Of a DNA stretch of 64,000 nucleotides, positions 45,462 to 53,502 are shown piece after piece. The stretch is from JANXVR01 sp034667405 (GTDB taxonomy: Bacteria > Actinomycetota > UBA4738 > HRBIN12): the NCBI GenBank assembly GCA_034667405.1, contig JAXDJX010000031.1, forward strand, positions 62,001-126,000. Direction: 5' to 3'. A program made the position numbers and the translations under genes. Numbering within the stretch: position 1 is the first letter of the stretch; each line of letters begins with the position of its first letter. The notes below the pieces were generated by a model. The model was not told where the DNA came from, did no database searches, and saw only the letters and a program-made list of their open reading frames with translations.

Positions 45462-46604
45462 CTAGACGGCACGAAGTTGGCCTTCCTGTGCGGGTGGTGG
45501 CTCGCCGGACACGGTGCCGGGGAGCCACACGACGAACCTGGCTCCCCCACCCACGCGATCCTCCACATGGGCCGAACCACCGTGCAGTTCGGCGAACCGC
45601 TTCACGAGACTCAGACCGATCCCCACGCCCTTGCCCCCGGCGTCGGGGCCCTGGCGGAATGGATCGAAGACCACGACCCGCAGGTCGTCGGGGATGCCCG
45701 GCCCTTCGTCCTCGACGGCAAGTTCGATGCCGTCAGCGCGCGCCGTTACCCGTACGCGGACCGGAGTGGCCGGCGGCGTGTGCTTGGCGGCATTCAGGAG
45801 GAGGTTCTCGATGATGCGTTCGACCTTGACCGCATCGACGGCGACGAGAACCGAATCGGCGTCGATCCTCACCGGATGGCCGTCGAGCGAGCTGGATTCG
45901 CGCGCTATCCGGCGCGCGATGGCGCCGACATCTGTTGACTCCCTGTCCGGTTGGAGCTGACCGCGATCCAATCGATCCAGGTCCAGGAGATCGTCCACCA
46001 GCCGGTCCATCTTCCGGCCGCTCTGTTCGATCATCGAATACAGGCTCTCGTGCTCCTCCGGAGTGAGCACCAGCTGCGCCTCGCGACGCAGGGTCTGCAT
46101 GGCGCCGAGGATCGCCGCCAGCGGACTCTTCAGGTCGTGGGAGACGGCGTGCAGGAGGGTGTCCTTGACGGCGTTCAGATGGCGAAGCTCGTTGGCGGCG
46201 CGCCGCTCGAGATCCAGACGAACCTGCTGTGCGTCCACCGCATCTCGCAAGGTCGACAAGATCCACACCACGAACACTAGGACCAGGAGCTGAACCCCTC
46301 CGTCCCAGTAGGGGACTACCCCGTGATCGTGGGTGGCGGCGAGGTCGGCGAGAACGACCGCTGCTGTCGAGAGGGTCGCGAGGGCCACACCCGCCCTTCC
46401 ACCGAGATTCCAGGTCACGAGAACGACCGGCATCAAGGAGAACAGGGCGAGCGTCAGCTTGGCGCCGGTCGCGAACTCGACAAGGCCGACCGCCACCGCG
46501 AACGTGACCCCCAAGATGTAGACGAGCATCGGAGGGCGTCCATCGAAGAAGCCTTGCGTGGGCAGCACTCCACGCCGGCTCAGGGCAGCGTCGGATGGAT
46601 CCAT
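45462..46604 (-). CDS. membrane sensor histidine kinase
   Basis: 380 residues. A multi-helix N-terminal membrane domain (about residues 25-120, at least three helices) precedes HisKA with AVSHDLKSPLAAI, HATPase with ENLLLNAAKH, DEGPGIP and GVGIGLSL. There is no receiver. It lies directly before the membrane diguanylate cyclase and 26 bases after rdgB, so it may be cotranscribed with the cysteine/murI cluster, or with the cyclase alone. No cognate regulator is adjacent. Confidence 0.9.
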   Translation of the reverse strand: MDPSDAALSRRGVLPTQGFFDGRPPMLVYILGVTFAVAVGLVEFATGAKLTLALFSLMPVVLVTWNLGGRAGVALATLSTAAVVLADLAATHDHGVVPYWDGGVQLLVLVFVVWILSTLRDAVDAQQVRLDLERRAANELRHLNAVKDTLLHAVSHDLKSPLAAILGAMQTLRREAQLVLTPEEHESLYSMIEQSGRKMDRLVDDLLDLDRLDRGQLQPDRESTDVGAIARRIARESSSLDGHPVRIDADSVLVAVDAVKVERIIENLLLNAAKHTPPATPVRVRVTARADGIELAVEDEGPGIPDDLRVVVFDPFRQGPDAGGKGVGIGLSLVKRFAELHGGSAHVEDRVGGGARFVVWLPGTVSGEPPPAQEGQLRAV

Positions 46605-46630
46605 GCTTGAAGGGTCGGCGCCCTCGGAGG

Positions 46631-47239
46631 TTACCTTGAGGGAAGCAGCACTTCGGCCAAGGCTCTGAAGGCACGCCCGCGGTGACTGATGCGGTCCTTC
46701 TGCTGGTCGGTGAGCTCGGCCATGGTCACATCCCAGCCACTGGGGACGAAGATCGGGTCGTACCCGAACCCCCCCTCGCCCCTGCGTTTGGGGATCAACT
46801 CCCCCTCACAGGCGCCCTCAGCGTGCAGTTCCTCTCCCCCGGGCCAGGCGATAGCGGCCACGCAGCGATAGCGCGCCGTCCGCCCCCCTCTGGGAACCCC
46901 TCGAAGCGCCTGCATGAGCGCCGCCAAGTTCTCTTCGTCTGAGGCGTGCTCCCCGGCGTAGCGGGCACTGCGAGGTCCGGGTTTTCCGCCCAGTGCGTCG
47001 ACCTCGATGCCGGAGTCATCGGCCATGGCGGGGACCTGAAGTGCCTCGGCCACGGCGCGGGCTTTGAGGAGCGCGTTCTCGAGGTATGTCTCGCCGGTTT
47101 CCTCGACATCGGGGAATCGTGCCGGGTCGCCGGTCTCGACGCTCATCCAGGTGGTCGGCCAGTCGGCACAGACCCGAGCCAGCTCGCGGAGCTTGTGCGG
47201 GTTGTGTGAGGCGATGGCGATCCGTTCGGGGAACGCCAC
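46631..47239 (-). CDS. rdgB: dITP/XTP pyrophosphatase
   Basis: 202 residues of the Ham1 family. It removes non-canonical purine triphosphates. IASHNPHKLRE at the N-terminus, FPDVEETGETYLENALLKA, ADDSGIEVDALGG and the GFGYDPIF, ISHRGRA segments are complete. One base separates it from rph, as in the Rv1340-Rv1341 pair of Mycobacterium tuberculosis. Confidence 0.96.
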   Translation of the reverse strand: MAFPERIAIASHNPHKLRELARVCADWPTTWMSVETGDPARFPDVEETGETYLENALLKARAVAEALQVPAMADDSGIEVDALGGKPGPRSARYAGEHASDEENLAALMQALRGVPRGGRTARYRCVAAIAWPGGEELHAEGACEGELIPKRRGEGGFGYDPIFVPSGWDVTMAELTDQQKDRISHRGRAFRALAEVLLPSR

Positions 47240-47240
47240 G

Positions 47241-47963
47241 TCAGGCCTTGGCGAGCGCCTCGTGCTGGACGCGGGTCAGCTCGGTGATCCCGGCGGCCGC
47301 CAGGTCGACGAGCAAATCCAGATCCCCGCGCGCGAACGGCTCTCCTTCGGCCGTCCCCTGCACCTCGACGAACGCACCGCTGCCCGTCATCACGACGTTG
47401 AAGTCCACCTGCGCGCCGGCATCCTCGTCGTAGCACAGATCCAACCGCGCCTCCCCGTCGACGATGCCGACGCTCACGGCGGCTACCGAATCGGTGATGA
47501 CATCGTCGGCGATCTTTCCCGCGTCCACCAACCCGCGAACCGCGATCATCATGGCGATGTAGCCGCCCGTGATGGATGCCGTTCTGGTGCCGGCATCGGC
47601 CTGGAGCACGTCGCAATCTAACGTGATGGTTCGTTCGCCGAGCTTGCGCAGGTCGGTCACGCTGCGCAGGGACCGGCCGATGAGTCGCTGGATCTCTTGG
47701 GTTCTCCCCCCGGGGCGGCCCTTGTTGACCTCGCGAGGCGAGCGCTCGTTGGTGGAGGCGGGCAGCATCGAGTATTCGCCGGTGACCCAGCCTTTGCCGG
47801 TGCCCTTGAGCCAGCGGGGTGCGTCCTCACTGACGCTCGCCGAGCAGAGCACGCGCGTTCGCCCCATCGAGATGAGGATCGAGCCTGCGGCCCATTCCTG
47901 GAAACCGAGTTCGTAGGAGACCGGCCGAAGTTCGTCGGCGGCGCGTCCATCGGGGCGGATCAC
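47241..47963 (-). CDS. rph: ribonuclease PH
   Basis: 3'-exoribonuclease that trims tRNA 3' ends by phosphorolysis. 240 residues. IRPDGRAADELRPV, TGKGWVTGEYSMLPAST, RTITLDCDVLQADAGTRTA (split here as TITLDCDVL and QADAGTRTA) and GYIAMM are family features. The GTG at 47963 is chosen because it overlaps the upstream stop (GTGA) and begins the conserved VIRPDGR; the longer open frame runs into the MBL gene. Confidence 0.95.
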   Translation of the reverse strand: MIRPDGRAADELRPVSYELGFQEWAAGSILISMGRTRVLCSASVSEDAPRWLKGTGKGWVTGEYSMLPASTNERSPREVNKGRPGGRTQEIQRLIGRSLRSVTDLRKLGERTITLDCDVLQADAGTRTASITGGYIAMMIAVRGLVDAGKIADDVITDSVAAVSVGIVDGEARLDLCYDEDAGAQVDFNVVMTGSGAFVEVQGTAEGEPFARGDLDLLVDLAAAGITELTRVQHEALAKA

Positions 47964-48712
47964 TTCCGGATCTCCACCACGGCACCCTCGCGTGCAACGT
48001 CCACCGGGCCGGCGAACGTGCTTGCACCCTCGACGCCGGAGATATGCGGATCGAGGGTAGGCAGGATGTGGGTGAGGAGGAGCCGCTTCGCGCCGGCCGC
48101 CGTGGCGTGCTCGCCGGCCTGCCCTGCGCTCATGTGGAACGGGAACTTCCGACTCGCCTCCTGATACGTGGCCTCGCAGAGGAAGAGGTCGGCATCCCGC
48201 GCGAGCTCGACCACTGCCGGAGCAGGACCGGTGTCGCCCGAATAGGCCAGCACGACGCCGTCCGCCTCGATGCGGTATCCGACCGCCTGCACGCCGATGT
48301 GCTCCATGGGGAATACCGATATGTGGAACGGTCCGACGTCGAAGACATCCCCCGCCTCCGCATCGGTGAAGGCGAACGCCTGGCGCATCACGTCCAGACC
48401 ACCCTCCGACACGAGCAGGCACGCTTCCTCCACGAAATCCGGGGGTGAGTAGAACGGCAAGCCCGGCTTACCCAGGCCGCCGTAATGACGGGCGTAGAAC
48501 GCAGACACGGTGTCCACGAAATGGTCCGCGTGCCCGTGGCTGATGAGTACCGCGGTGATGTCATCGATCTGGATATGCCGCTGGAGGTTCGCGAAGGTCC
48601 CACTGCCCGCGTCCATCCAGAGATGGGATCCATCGTGGCTCACCAGGTAGCCACAGTTCGCTTGGCCCGGACCGGGCCAAGTACCGCTCGCCCCGAGCAC
48701 CGTCAGTTCCAC
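47960..48712 (-). CDS. metallo-beta-lactamase fold phosphodiesterase, Rv1339-like
   Basis: 250 residues. The zinc-binding HGHADHF motif lies near residue 60, with LAYSGDTGPAP and LLLTHILP later. Position between murI and rph matches Rv1339 of Mycobacterium tuberculosis, which has been reported as an atypical class II cAMP phosphodiesterase, so cyclic nucleotide hydrolysis is the best guess. RNase Z is less likely because its exosite is absent. Overlaps the murI stop by 10 bases. Confidence 0.85.
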   Translation of the reverse strand: MELTVLGASGTWPGPGQANCGYLVSHDGSHLWMDAGSGTFANLQRHIQIDDITAVLISHGHADHFVDTVSAFYARHYGGLGKPGLPFYSPPDFVEEACLLVSEGGLDVMRQAFAFTDAEAGDVFDVGPFHISVFPMEHIGVQAVGYRIEADGVVLAYSGDTGPAPAVVELARDADLFLCEATYQEASRKFPFHMSAGQAGEHATAAGAKRLLLTHILPTLDPHISGVEGASTFAGPVDVAREGAVVEIRK

Positions 48713-49539
48713 GCGGCCTCCGGAAGGGCGAGATGCTCCGCGCTCACGGTGGCGAGGTCGGACCCCAAGAACATGGCCGCCAGTCCGTCGAACGTCGCCG
48801 CGTCACCGGTGGTGAAGAACCGGTGATGGGCAGGTCCGGCATCAGCCGCGAGACCTCGGGCCCCGAGCAGGGAGGCCACGTCGTTCGCGGTCTCTTCCGC
48901 CGAACTGACCAGGACGACGTCGGTTCCGAGTTCGTCTTCGAGCAGTTGGGACAACAAGGGGTAGTGCGTGCAACCCAGGATGAGCGTGTCGATGTCAGCC
49001 TCCATCAGCGGCTCAAGATACAACCGAGCGGACCTCCGCAACCCGTCGGAGCCCGTATCTCCTGTTTCGACGTGGTCCACGAAGGAGGGACACGCGGCGG
49101 ATGTCAGCCTGATGTCGACGTCGGCACCGCCCGTCGCGGCCGCGGCAACGGCCCGCTCATAGGCTCGGCTCCGAACGGTGGCCTCGGTACCGATCATGCC
49201 GATCCGGCCGGACCGAGTCACGTTCACCGCCGCGCGAGCTCCGGGTTCGACCACGCCGATCACCGGGACGCCGTGGCGCGCGGCGATGTGATCGATCGCA
49301 CTGACCTCCACCGAATTGCAGGCAACAACCAGCATCTTCACGTTGCGCCGGATGAGTTCGTCCGCGATCTGGATGCCGTAGCGGCGGATCTCCTCGACGG
49401 TCTTCGGCCCGTAGGGGAACCGGGCCGTGTCGCCGATGTAGACCATCGGTTCGTCGGGGAGCTGGTTCATCAGCGCGCGGACGACGGTGAGTCCGCCTAC
49501 ACCTGAATCGAATACACCGATCGGGCGGGTATCGCTCAT
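48703..49539 (-). CDS. murI: glutamate racemase
   Basis: Supplies D-glutamate for peptidoglycan. 278 residues. FDSGVGGLTV (Asp10), the first catalytic cysteine in VVACNSVEVSA (Cys74, with Ser in place of the usual Thr), and the second in ILGCTHYPLL are present. The ATG at 49539 gives MSDTRPIGVFDSG. It lies four bases after cysM and overlaps the MBL start. A GAGGA-type site precedes it within cysM. Confidence 0.96.
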   Translation of the reverse strand: MSDTRPIGVFDSGVGGLTVVRALMNQLPDEPMVYIGDTARFPYGPKTVEEIRRYGIQIADELIRRNVKMLVVACNSVEVSAIDHIAARHGVPVIGVVEPGARAAVNVTRSGRIGMIGTEATVRSRAYERAVAAAATGGADVDIRLTSAACPSFVDHVETGDTGSDGLRRSARLYLEPLMEADIDTLILGCTHYPLLSQLLEDELGTDVVLVSSAEETANDVASLLGARGLAADAGPAHHRFFTTGDAATFDGLAAMFLGSDLATVSAEHLALPEAAWN

Positions 49540-49543
49540 CGAG

Positions 49544-50476
49544 TCACCACCAGAGCGATCCGGCGACGCCCTTCTCGGCCGCTTCGAGATCGTCGGCCCA
49601 GGCGTTCGTTGACAGGTATTTCCATCCGCCGTCCGGCAGGAGGCACACGATGTCGCCCTGCTCGATCTCCGACGCGATGCGCCTGGCGACGTGCACCACG
49701 GCGCCGGAGGAGATCCCGCAGAAGATCCCCTCACGCCCCGTGACCTCACGGGTGGCACGGACCGAGTCGGCCGAACTCACCAAGAATTTTCGATCGACTG
49801 CCGCGGGATCGAAGATCGGCGGGATGAACCCTGCATCCAGCGAACGTAGCCCGTACACCATGTCGCCCAGCTCCGGTTCGGCAGCCACGACCTTGATCTC
49901 GGGGTTGTGCTCGTGGAGGCGTCGGCCGTTGCCGGTGAGCGTGCCACCCGTCCCCATGCCGGCGACGAAGTGCGTGATCTCTGGCAGATCGCGGAGGATC
50001 TCGGGGGCCGTGCCCTCGTAGTGGGCGAGCGGGTTCGCCGGATTGCCGTATTGGAAGGGCATGTAGTACTTCGGGTCCTTGGCGAGCGCCTGGGCAACCT
50101 CGATCGACCCGTTCGTCCCCTTGTCGCCATCGCTGAACACGATCTCGGCACCGAACAAGCGCAAGAGGTTGATCCGTTCTTCGCTCGCGTTGTCCGGGAT
50201 CACCACGGTGAGGTCGTACCCCTTCCTCCGGGCGACCATGGCGAGCGCGATACCGGTATTCCCGCTGGTTGGCTCCAGGATCGTCTTGTCCGGGGTGAGT
50301 TCGCCCGAGGTCTCGGCAGTTTCGACCATCTTCAAGGCGATGCGATCCTTCGTGGACCCCGTGGGGTTGTTGCCCTCCAACTTCGCCCAGATGCGAACGC
50401 CGGGCTTCGGTGATAGGCGCTGCATGCCGACCAAGGGCGTCTCGCCGATGGCGTCGAGGATGGAGTCATAACGCAC
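49544..50476 (-). CDS. cysM: O-phosphoserine/CysO-thiocarboxylate cysteine synthase CysM
   Basis: PLP fold type II enzyme, 310 residues. TGSTKDR carries the PLP lysine, SGNTG and GTGGTLTG bind phosphate, and GISSGA is conserved. VRYDSILDAIGETPLVGMQRLSP closely resembles mycobacterial CysM, which uses O-phosphoserine and CysO thiocarboxylate. The GTG at 50476 is preceded by GATACT at leaderless spacing (50483-50488). It sits 55 bases after a secreted phosphoesterase gene, with cysO, moeB and mec upstream. Confidence 0.92.
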   Translation of the reverse strand: MRYDSILDAIGETPLVGMQRLSPKPGVRIWAKLEGNNPTGSTKDRIALKMVETAETSGELTPDKTILEPTSGNTGIALAMVARRKGYDLTVVIPDNASEERINLLRLFGAEIVFSDGDKGTNGSIEVAQALAKDPKYYMPFQYGNPANPLAHYEGTAPEILRDLPEITHFVAGMGTGGTLTGNGRRLHEHNPEIKVVAAEPELGDMVYGLRSLDAGFIPPIFDPAAVDRKFLVSSADSVRATREVTGREGIFCGISSGAVVHVARRIASEIEQGDIVCLLPDGGWKYLSTNAWADDLEAAEKGVAGSLWW

Positions 50477-50482
50477 GTTCCG

Positions 50483-50488
50483 AGTATC
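50483..50488 (-). promoter_or_regulatory. putative -10 element of cysM
   Basis: GATACT on the minus strand, six bases before the GTG of cysM. It would let cysM-murI-MBL-rph-rdgB start a new transcript. Confidence 0.4.
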
Positions 50489-50531
50489 CCAGCGGAGCCG
50501 TGAACGGCCATGACGCCACGTCGGTCCGCGG

Positions 50532-51539
50532 TCAACGCCAGATGACTCCCAAGGGTCGAGCATCTCGGGCCGCGCCCAGCCAGCCCAAGCGGAATCCGTC
50601 CTCCAGGGTTCGGAGCAGTGAGTAGTGCGTCCAGTTCGCGCCGTCGCTGTACCGACCGGACTGTACCAAGGGACCCATGACCGCCATCGCGACGTTCCGT
50701 CTGTTCGGATAGCCGGAGGCCTCGCCCTCGTCGTAGGTGACGATCAGGACGCTCCTGCTGCCGAACGCCGGAGAAGAGAGGATCTTCGGCGCCTCCCGCC
50801 TCACGAAGTTGTCGAACTGCTTGAGACGGCTGGCCGACCCGCAGCGATCGTGCCCGTTGTCACACTGATTCGGCACGATGAAGTTGAACCGGGGCACCGT
50901 CCCCGAGGCGAGCGCCTTGTCGAGCGAATCCGTGTTGCTCCGGCCGGTGGTACCCGCCGGAACGACGTGGTCACGGCAAGCTTTCGGCGCCGGTTGGGCG
51001 TTCGACGTGACGCCGTTGGTGACGGAGTCGTAGTAGAGGGCCGGGATGTGGTGGACCACGTAGTGATCCCACCCCGAGGTACTGCCTCGATCTCGGAAGT
51101 CGCAGCGGCGAGCGGCCGACTCGGCCCAGAGGTGCCAGGAGAGTCCATGGGACGAGAGTTGATGGAAGAGATTGTTCGACTTGTGGTGGCAGTACCGGGG
51201 GGCCAGGTTGTGGGTATCGCACCGGGTGAACCGACCGCTGGTTAGGCCGATGTAGTTGGGCAGGGACGACGTGGCCGGAAGCGACCAGTAGTTCGTCACC
51301 CAGGCGGAGTTCGGCCGGACGGTTCCCACGAGGTAGGGCGTCATCCGCGTCGACAACTGGGTCCGGGAGGTGTTCTCGCCGATGATCACGAACACGTTGC
51401 CGAACGCCGGCACGCCGTCGAACGCCCGTTGCTGCAAGGCTCCTGGATCGGCGGCAGCGGCCGCATCGAACGAAGCGACGAGACACATCGCAGCAAGGGC
51501 TGCGAGCGAGTGTAGGATCCGCCGCCGGCGCGAGAGCAT
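50532..51539 (-). CDS. secreted phosphoesterase family protein (PF04185-like)
   Basis: 335 residues. A signal peptide (SLAALAAMCLVASFDAAAAA) precedes a phosphoesterase core: VFVIIGENTSRTQL near residue 50, SSLPNYIGLTSG, HLWAESA, and a late VLIVTYDEGEASGY with the metal-binding aspartate. Such proteins are phospholipase C-like or acid phosphatases acting outside the cell. TAGACT (51546-51551) sits six bases before the ATG. It interrupts the mec-cysO-cysM neighbourhood. Confidence 0.88.
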   Translation of the reverse strand: MLSRRRRILHSLAALAAMCLVASFDAAAAADPGALQQRAFDGVPAFGNVFVIIGENTSRTQLSTRMTPYLVGTVRPNSAWVTNYWSLPATSSLPNYIGLTSGRFTRCDTHNLAPRYCHHKSNNLFHQLSSHGLSWHLWAESAARRCDFRDRGSTSGWDHYVVHHIPALYYDSVTNGVTSNAQPAPKACRDHVVPAGTTGRSNTDSLDKALASGTVPRFNFIVPNQCDNGHDRCGSASRLKQFDNFVRREAPKILSSPAFGSRSVLIVTYDEGEASGYPNRRNVAMAVMGPLVQSGRYSDGANWTHYSLLRTLEDGFRLGWLGAARDARPLGVIWR

Positions 51540-51545
51540 CGCCGG

Positions 51546-51551
51546 AGTCTA
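51546..51551 (-). promoter_or_regulatory. putative -10 element of the phosphoesterase gene
   Basis: TAGACT on the minus strand, six bases before the ATG at 51539. It separates this gene from cysO upstream. Confidence 0.5.
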
Positions 51552-51594
51552 AGCGACCGCGTTCACGGTCTACGCAAGCGAGTCCCTACCCTCG

Positions 51595-51840
51595 ATGAGG
51601 TGCCAGAAGTACCTGATCGGCGGGATGGCCCTGGAAGTCGCGAACGTCGACACTGACGCCATGAACTGCACCCTCTGCGACTCGACGATCTCCCAATGCG
51701 CATCGTGCCGCTCGTCGAGCTGCACCACCGCGTTGTGCAGCCGCTGCGCCATCGCCCAGCCCGACGCTCACCCCGTGCCGGTTGCGGCGGGTTCGAGCGG
51801 ATCGCTCGGAGAGCCCGTCGTCGTCCTGATGGACTGGTAG
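51595..51840 (+). CDS. small Cys-rich hypothetical protein
   Basis: 81 residues on the opposite strand to its neighbours. The segment from residue 23 contains MNCTLCD, QCASC and ALCSRC, giving three CxxC pairs. No ribosome binding site is clear and two antisense frames of about 60 residues also exist, so the call is uncertain. It fills the gap between cysO and the phosphoesterase gene. Confidence 0.45.
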   Translation: MRCQKYLIGGMALEVANVDTDAMNCTLCDSTISQCASCRSSSCTTALCSRCAIAQPDAHPVPVAAGSSGSLGEPVVVLMDW

Positions 51841-51853
51841 GCCGCTTCGGTTC

Positions 51854-52129
51854 CTAGCCGCCTGCGACCGCGGGAAGGATGCTCACCGTGTCGCCGTCAC
51901 TCACGGGCGTTTCAAGCGACCCCAGGTAGCGAACGTCCTCATCGTTGACGTAGACGTTGATGAACCGATGCAAGCCGCCGTCTTCGGAGATCACGTTCTT
52001 CGTGATACCCGGGTAGGTGGACTCGAGGTTCGTGAGGATGTCGCTGAGAGTGGTGCCCTGGGCGCTCACTTTCGCCTCGTTGCCGGCGTGCTTGCGGAGG
52101 ATCGTAGGGAGCTTGACGGTGACTGCCAT
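51854..52129 (-). CDS. cysO: sulfur-carrier protein CysO (ubiquitin-like, MoaD/ThiS fold)
   Basis: 91 residues, ending in the diglycine AVAGG needed for thiocarboxylation. MAVTVKLPTILRKHAGNEAKV and FINVYVNDEDVRYL are typical of CysO. The E1-like enzyme upstream adenylates the C-terminal glycine, sulfur is added, CysM attaches cysteine and Mec releases it. GGAGAA lies before the ATG. Confidence 0.95.
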   Translation of the reverse strand: MAVTVKLPTILRKHAGNEAKVSAQGTTLSDILTNLESTYPGITKNVISEDGGLHRFINVYVNDEDVRYLGSLETPVSDGDTVSILPAVAGG

Positions 52130-52159
52130 GGTCGGTTCTCCTGGTCGGTGTTCGGGGTA

Positions 52160-52978
52160 TCAGACCTGCGAAGGGACTCCGCAGAACAGCTCGTAGTCGA
52201 TGAGCTCGGTGATGGTTGGCGCTTTGCCACAGACGGGGCAGTCGGCATCCCAGCGGATCTTCACTTCCTGGAAATCCATGTGAAGCGCGTCGTAGAGCAG
52301 GAGGCGTCCCACCAACGGATCGCCCTCCCCCGTGATCAGCTTGATGGCCTCGGTCGCCTGGATAGCACCGATCACTCCCGGTAAGACGCCGAACACGCCG
52401 CCCTCGGCGCAACTCGGCACGGTTCCGGGCGGCGGTGGTGACGGGAAGAGGCAGCGGTAGCACGGCGCTTCCTGGCCCGGGAGGAACACCGTGGCCTGGC
52501 CCTCGAACTGATAGATGCTGCCGTAGACGAGCGGCTTGCCCATGAACTGCGTCGCATCGTTGACCAGGTATCGCACCGGGAAGTTGTCGGTCCCGTCGAT
52601 GATCACGTCGTAGGGCTCCATGATCTCGAACACGTTCGCGCTGTTGAGCAGCGTGTCGTGGCCGATGATCTCGATCGTTGGATTGATGGCACGCAGATGC
52701 TCGACCGCGGAGGCGACCTTCGGACGGCCGACATCAGCGTTCGTGTGGAGGATCTGACGCTGGAGGTTCGAGAGGTCCACATGATCGAAATCGACGATCC
52801 CGATCGTGCCGATGCCCGCTGCAGCCAGATACAGGAGGATGGGCGAACCCAGTCCACCGGCACCGATGACCAGCACCTTGGAAGCGAGCAGTTTGCGCTG
52901 TCCGGCACCGCCGATGTTCGGCAGGATGATGTGGCGGGAATACCGCTGGACCTGATCTTCGGTGAACGGCGTCGTCAT
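52160..52978 (-). CDS. moeB: E1-like adenylyltransferase, MoeB/ThiF family without rhodanese domain
   Basis: 272 residues. It activates CysO (and possibly MoaD) by C-terminal adenylation. The nucleotide site is VIGAGGLGSP, the catalytic aspartate lies in DGTDNFPVRYLVND, and CYRCLF and CPVCGK bind zinc. Mycobacterial MoeZ carries a C-terminal rhodanese domain for sulfur transfer; this chain stops after the zinc knuckle, so sulfur must come from another protein. The ATG overlaps the mec stop (ATGA). Confidence 0.93.
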   Translation of the reverse strand: MTTPFTEDQVQRYSRHIILPNIGGAGQRKLLASKVLVIGAGGLGSPILLYLAAAGIGTIGIVDFDHVDLSNLQRQILHTNADVGRPKVASAVEHLRAINPTIEIIGHDTLLNSANVFEIMEPYDVIIDGTDNFPVRYLVNDATQFMGKPLVYGSIYQFEGQATVFLPGQEAPCYRCLFPSPPPPGTVPSCAEGGVFGVLPGVIGAIQATEAIKLITGEGDPLVGRLLLYDALHMDFQEVKIRWDADCPVCGKAPTITELIDYELFCGVPSQV

Positions 52979-53376
52979 GTGACGATCAGCCCCTCTTCGG
53001 TGACCCGGCCGTCCTGATCGATGAAGAAGGATCGCAGGACCGGCTGTTCGCGATCCTGGAGCGACAGCAGGATGTAGCGAGAGTCGGGATAGAACGCCAA
53101 CTTGCGGTCCGTCTCGGATGGATAGGCCTCGGAGTGCGTGTGCGAGTGGTAGATCGCCCACAGATCCCAGCCCTGCTGATCCATCTCGTCGAACGTCCGG
53201 AGTTGCTCCTTACCGTCCAAGCGGTAGGTCACGGGACTCGCATCGACGTTGGTCATAGGGAATACCTTCACGGGCGTTCCTGCGGCGGCTGCGATCAGAC
53301 CACAGCATTCATTGGGGAACTCTCGAAGTCCCTGGTCAACGATCTCCTTGAAGAAGACGCCGTCGAGTTCGCTCAT
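52975..53376 (-). CDS. mec: JAMM metalloprotease Mec, releases cysteine from CysO
   Basis: 133 residues with the JAMM zinc motif HSHTHSEAYPSETD and the conserved glutamate in NECCGL. In Mycobacterium tuberculosis Mec removes the C-terminal cysteine from CysO. It is first in the mec-moeB-cysO operon, with a 126-base gap after selD. No ribosome binding site stands out. Confidence 0.93.
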   Translation of the reverse strand: MSELDGVFFKEIVDQGLREFPNECCGLIAAAAGTPVKVFPMTNVDASPVTYRLDGKEQLRTFDEMDQQGWDLWAIYHSHTHSEAYPSETDRKLAFYPDSRYILLSLQDREQPVLRSFFIDQDGRVTEEGLIVT

Positions 53377-53478
53377 GGTCTGCTGTGTCCGTTCGTGGCA
53401 ACGTGGCCCGGTTGAGCCGTATCTGTTGCAGGTGCAAATGCTACCAGGGGGGTCAGATATTCCCGGTGCGAAATGAAC

Positions 53479-53494
53479 CCCGGGCGACCCCGGG
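53479..53494. terminator. short GC-rich hairpin after selD
   Basis: CCCGGG and CCCGGG separated by CGAC form a six-base-pair stem, eight bases after the selD stop and upstream of mec on the same strand. No U-tract follows. Confidence 0.45.
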
Positions 53495-53502
53495 AGGACG
53501 GG

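Noticed and set aside
53377..53502. Possible selenocysteine tRNA beside selD
   Set aside because: No 90-100 base tRNA fold with anticodon TCA could be drawn in the gap; only a short GC hairpin is present.
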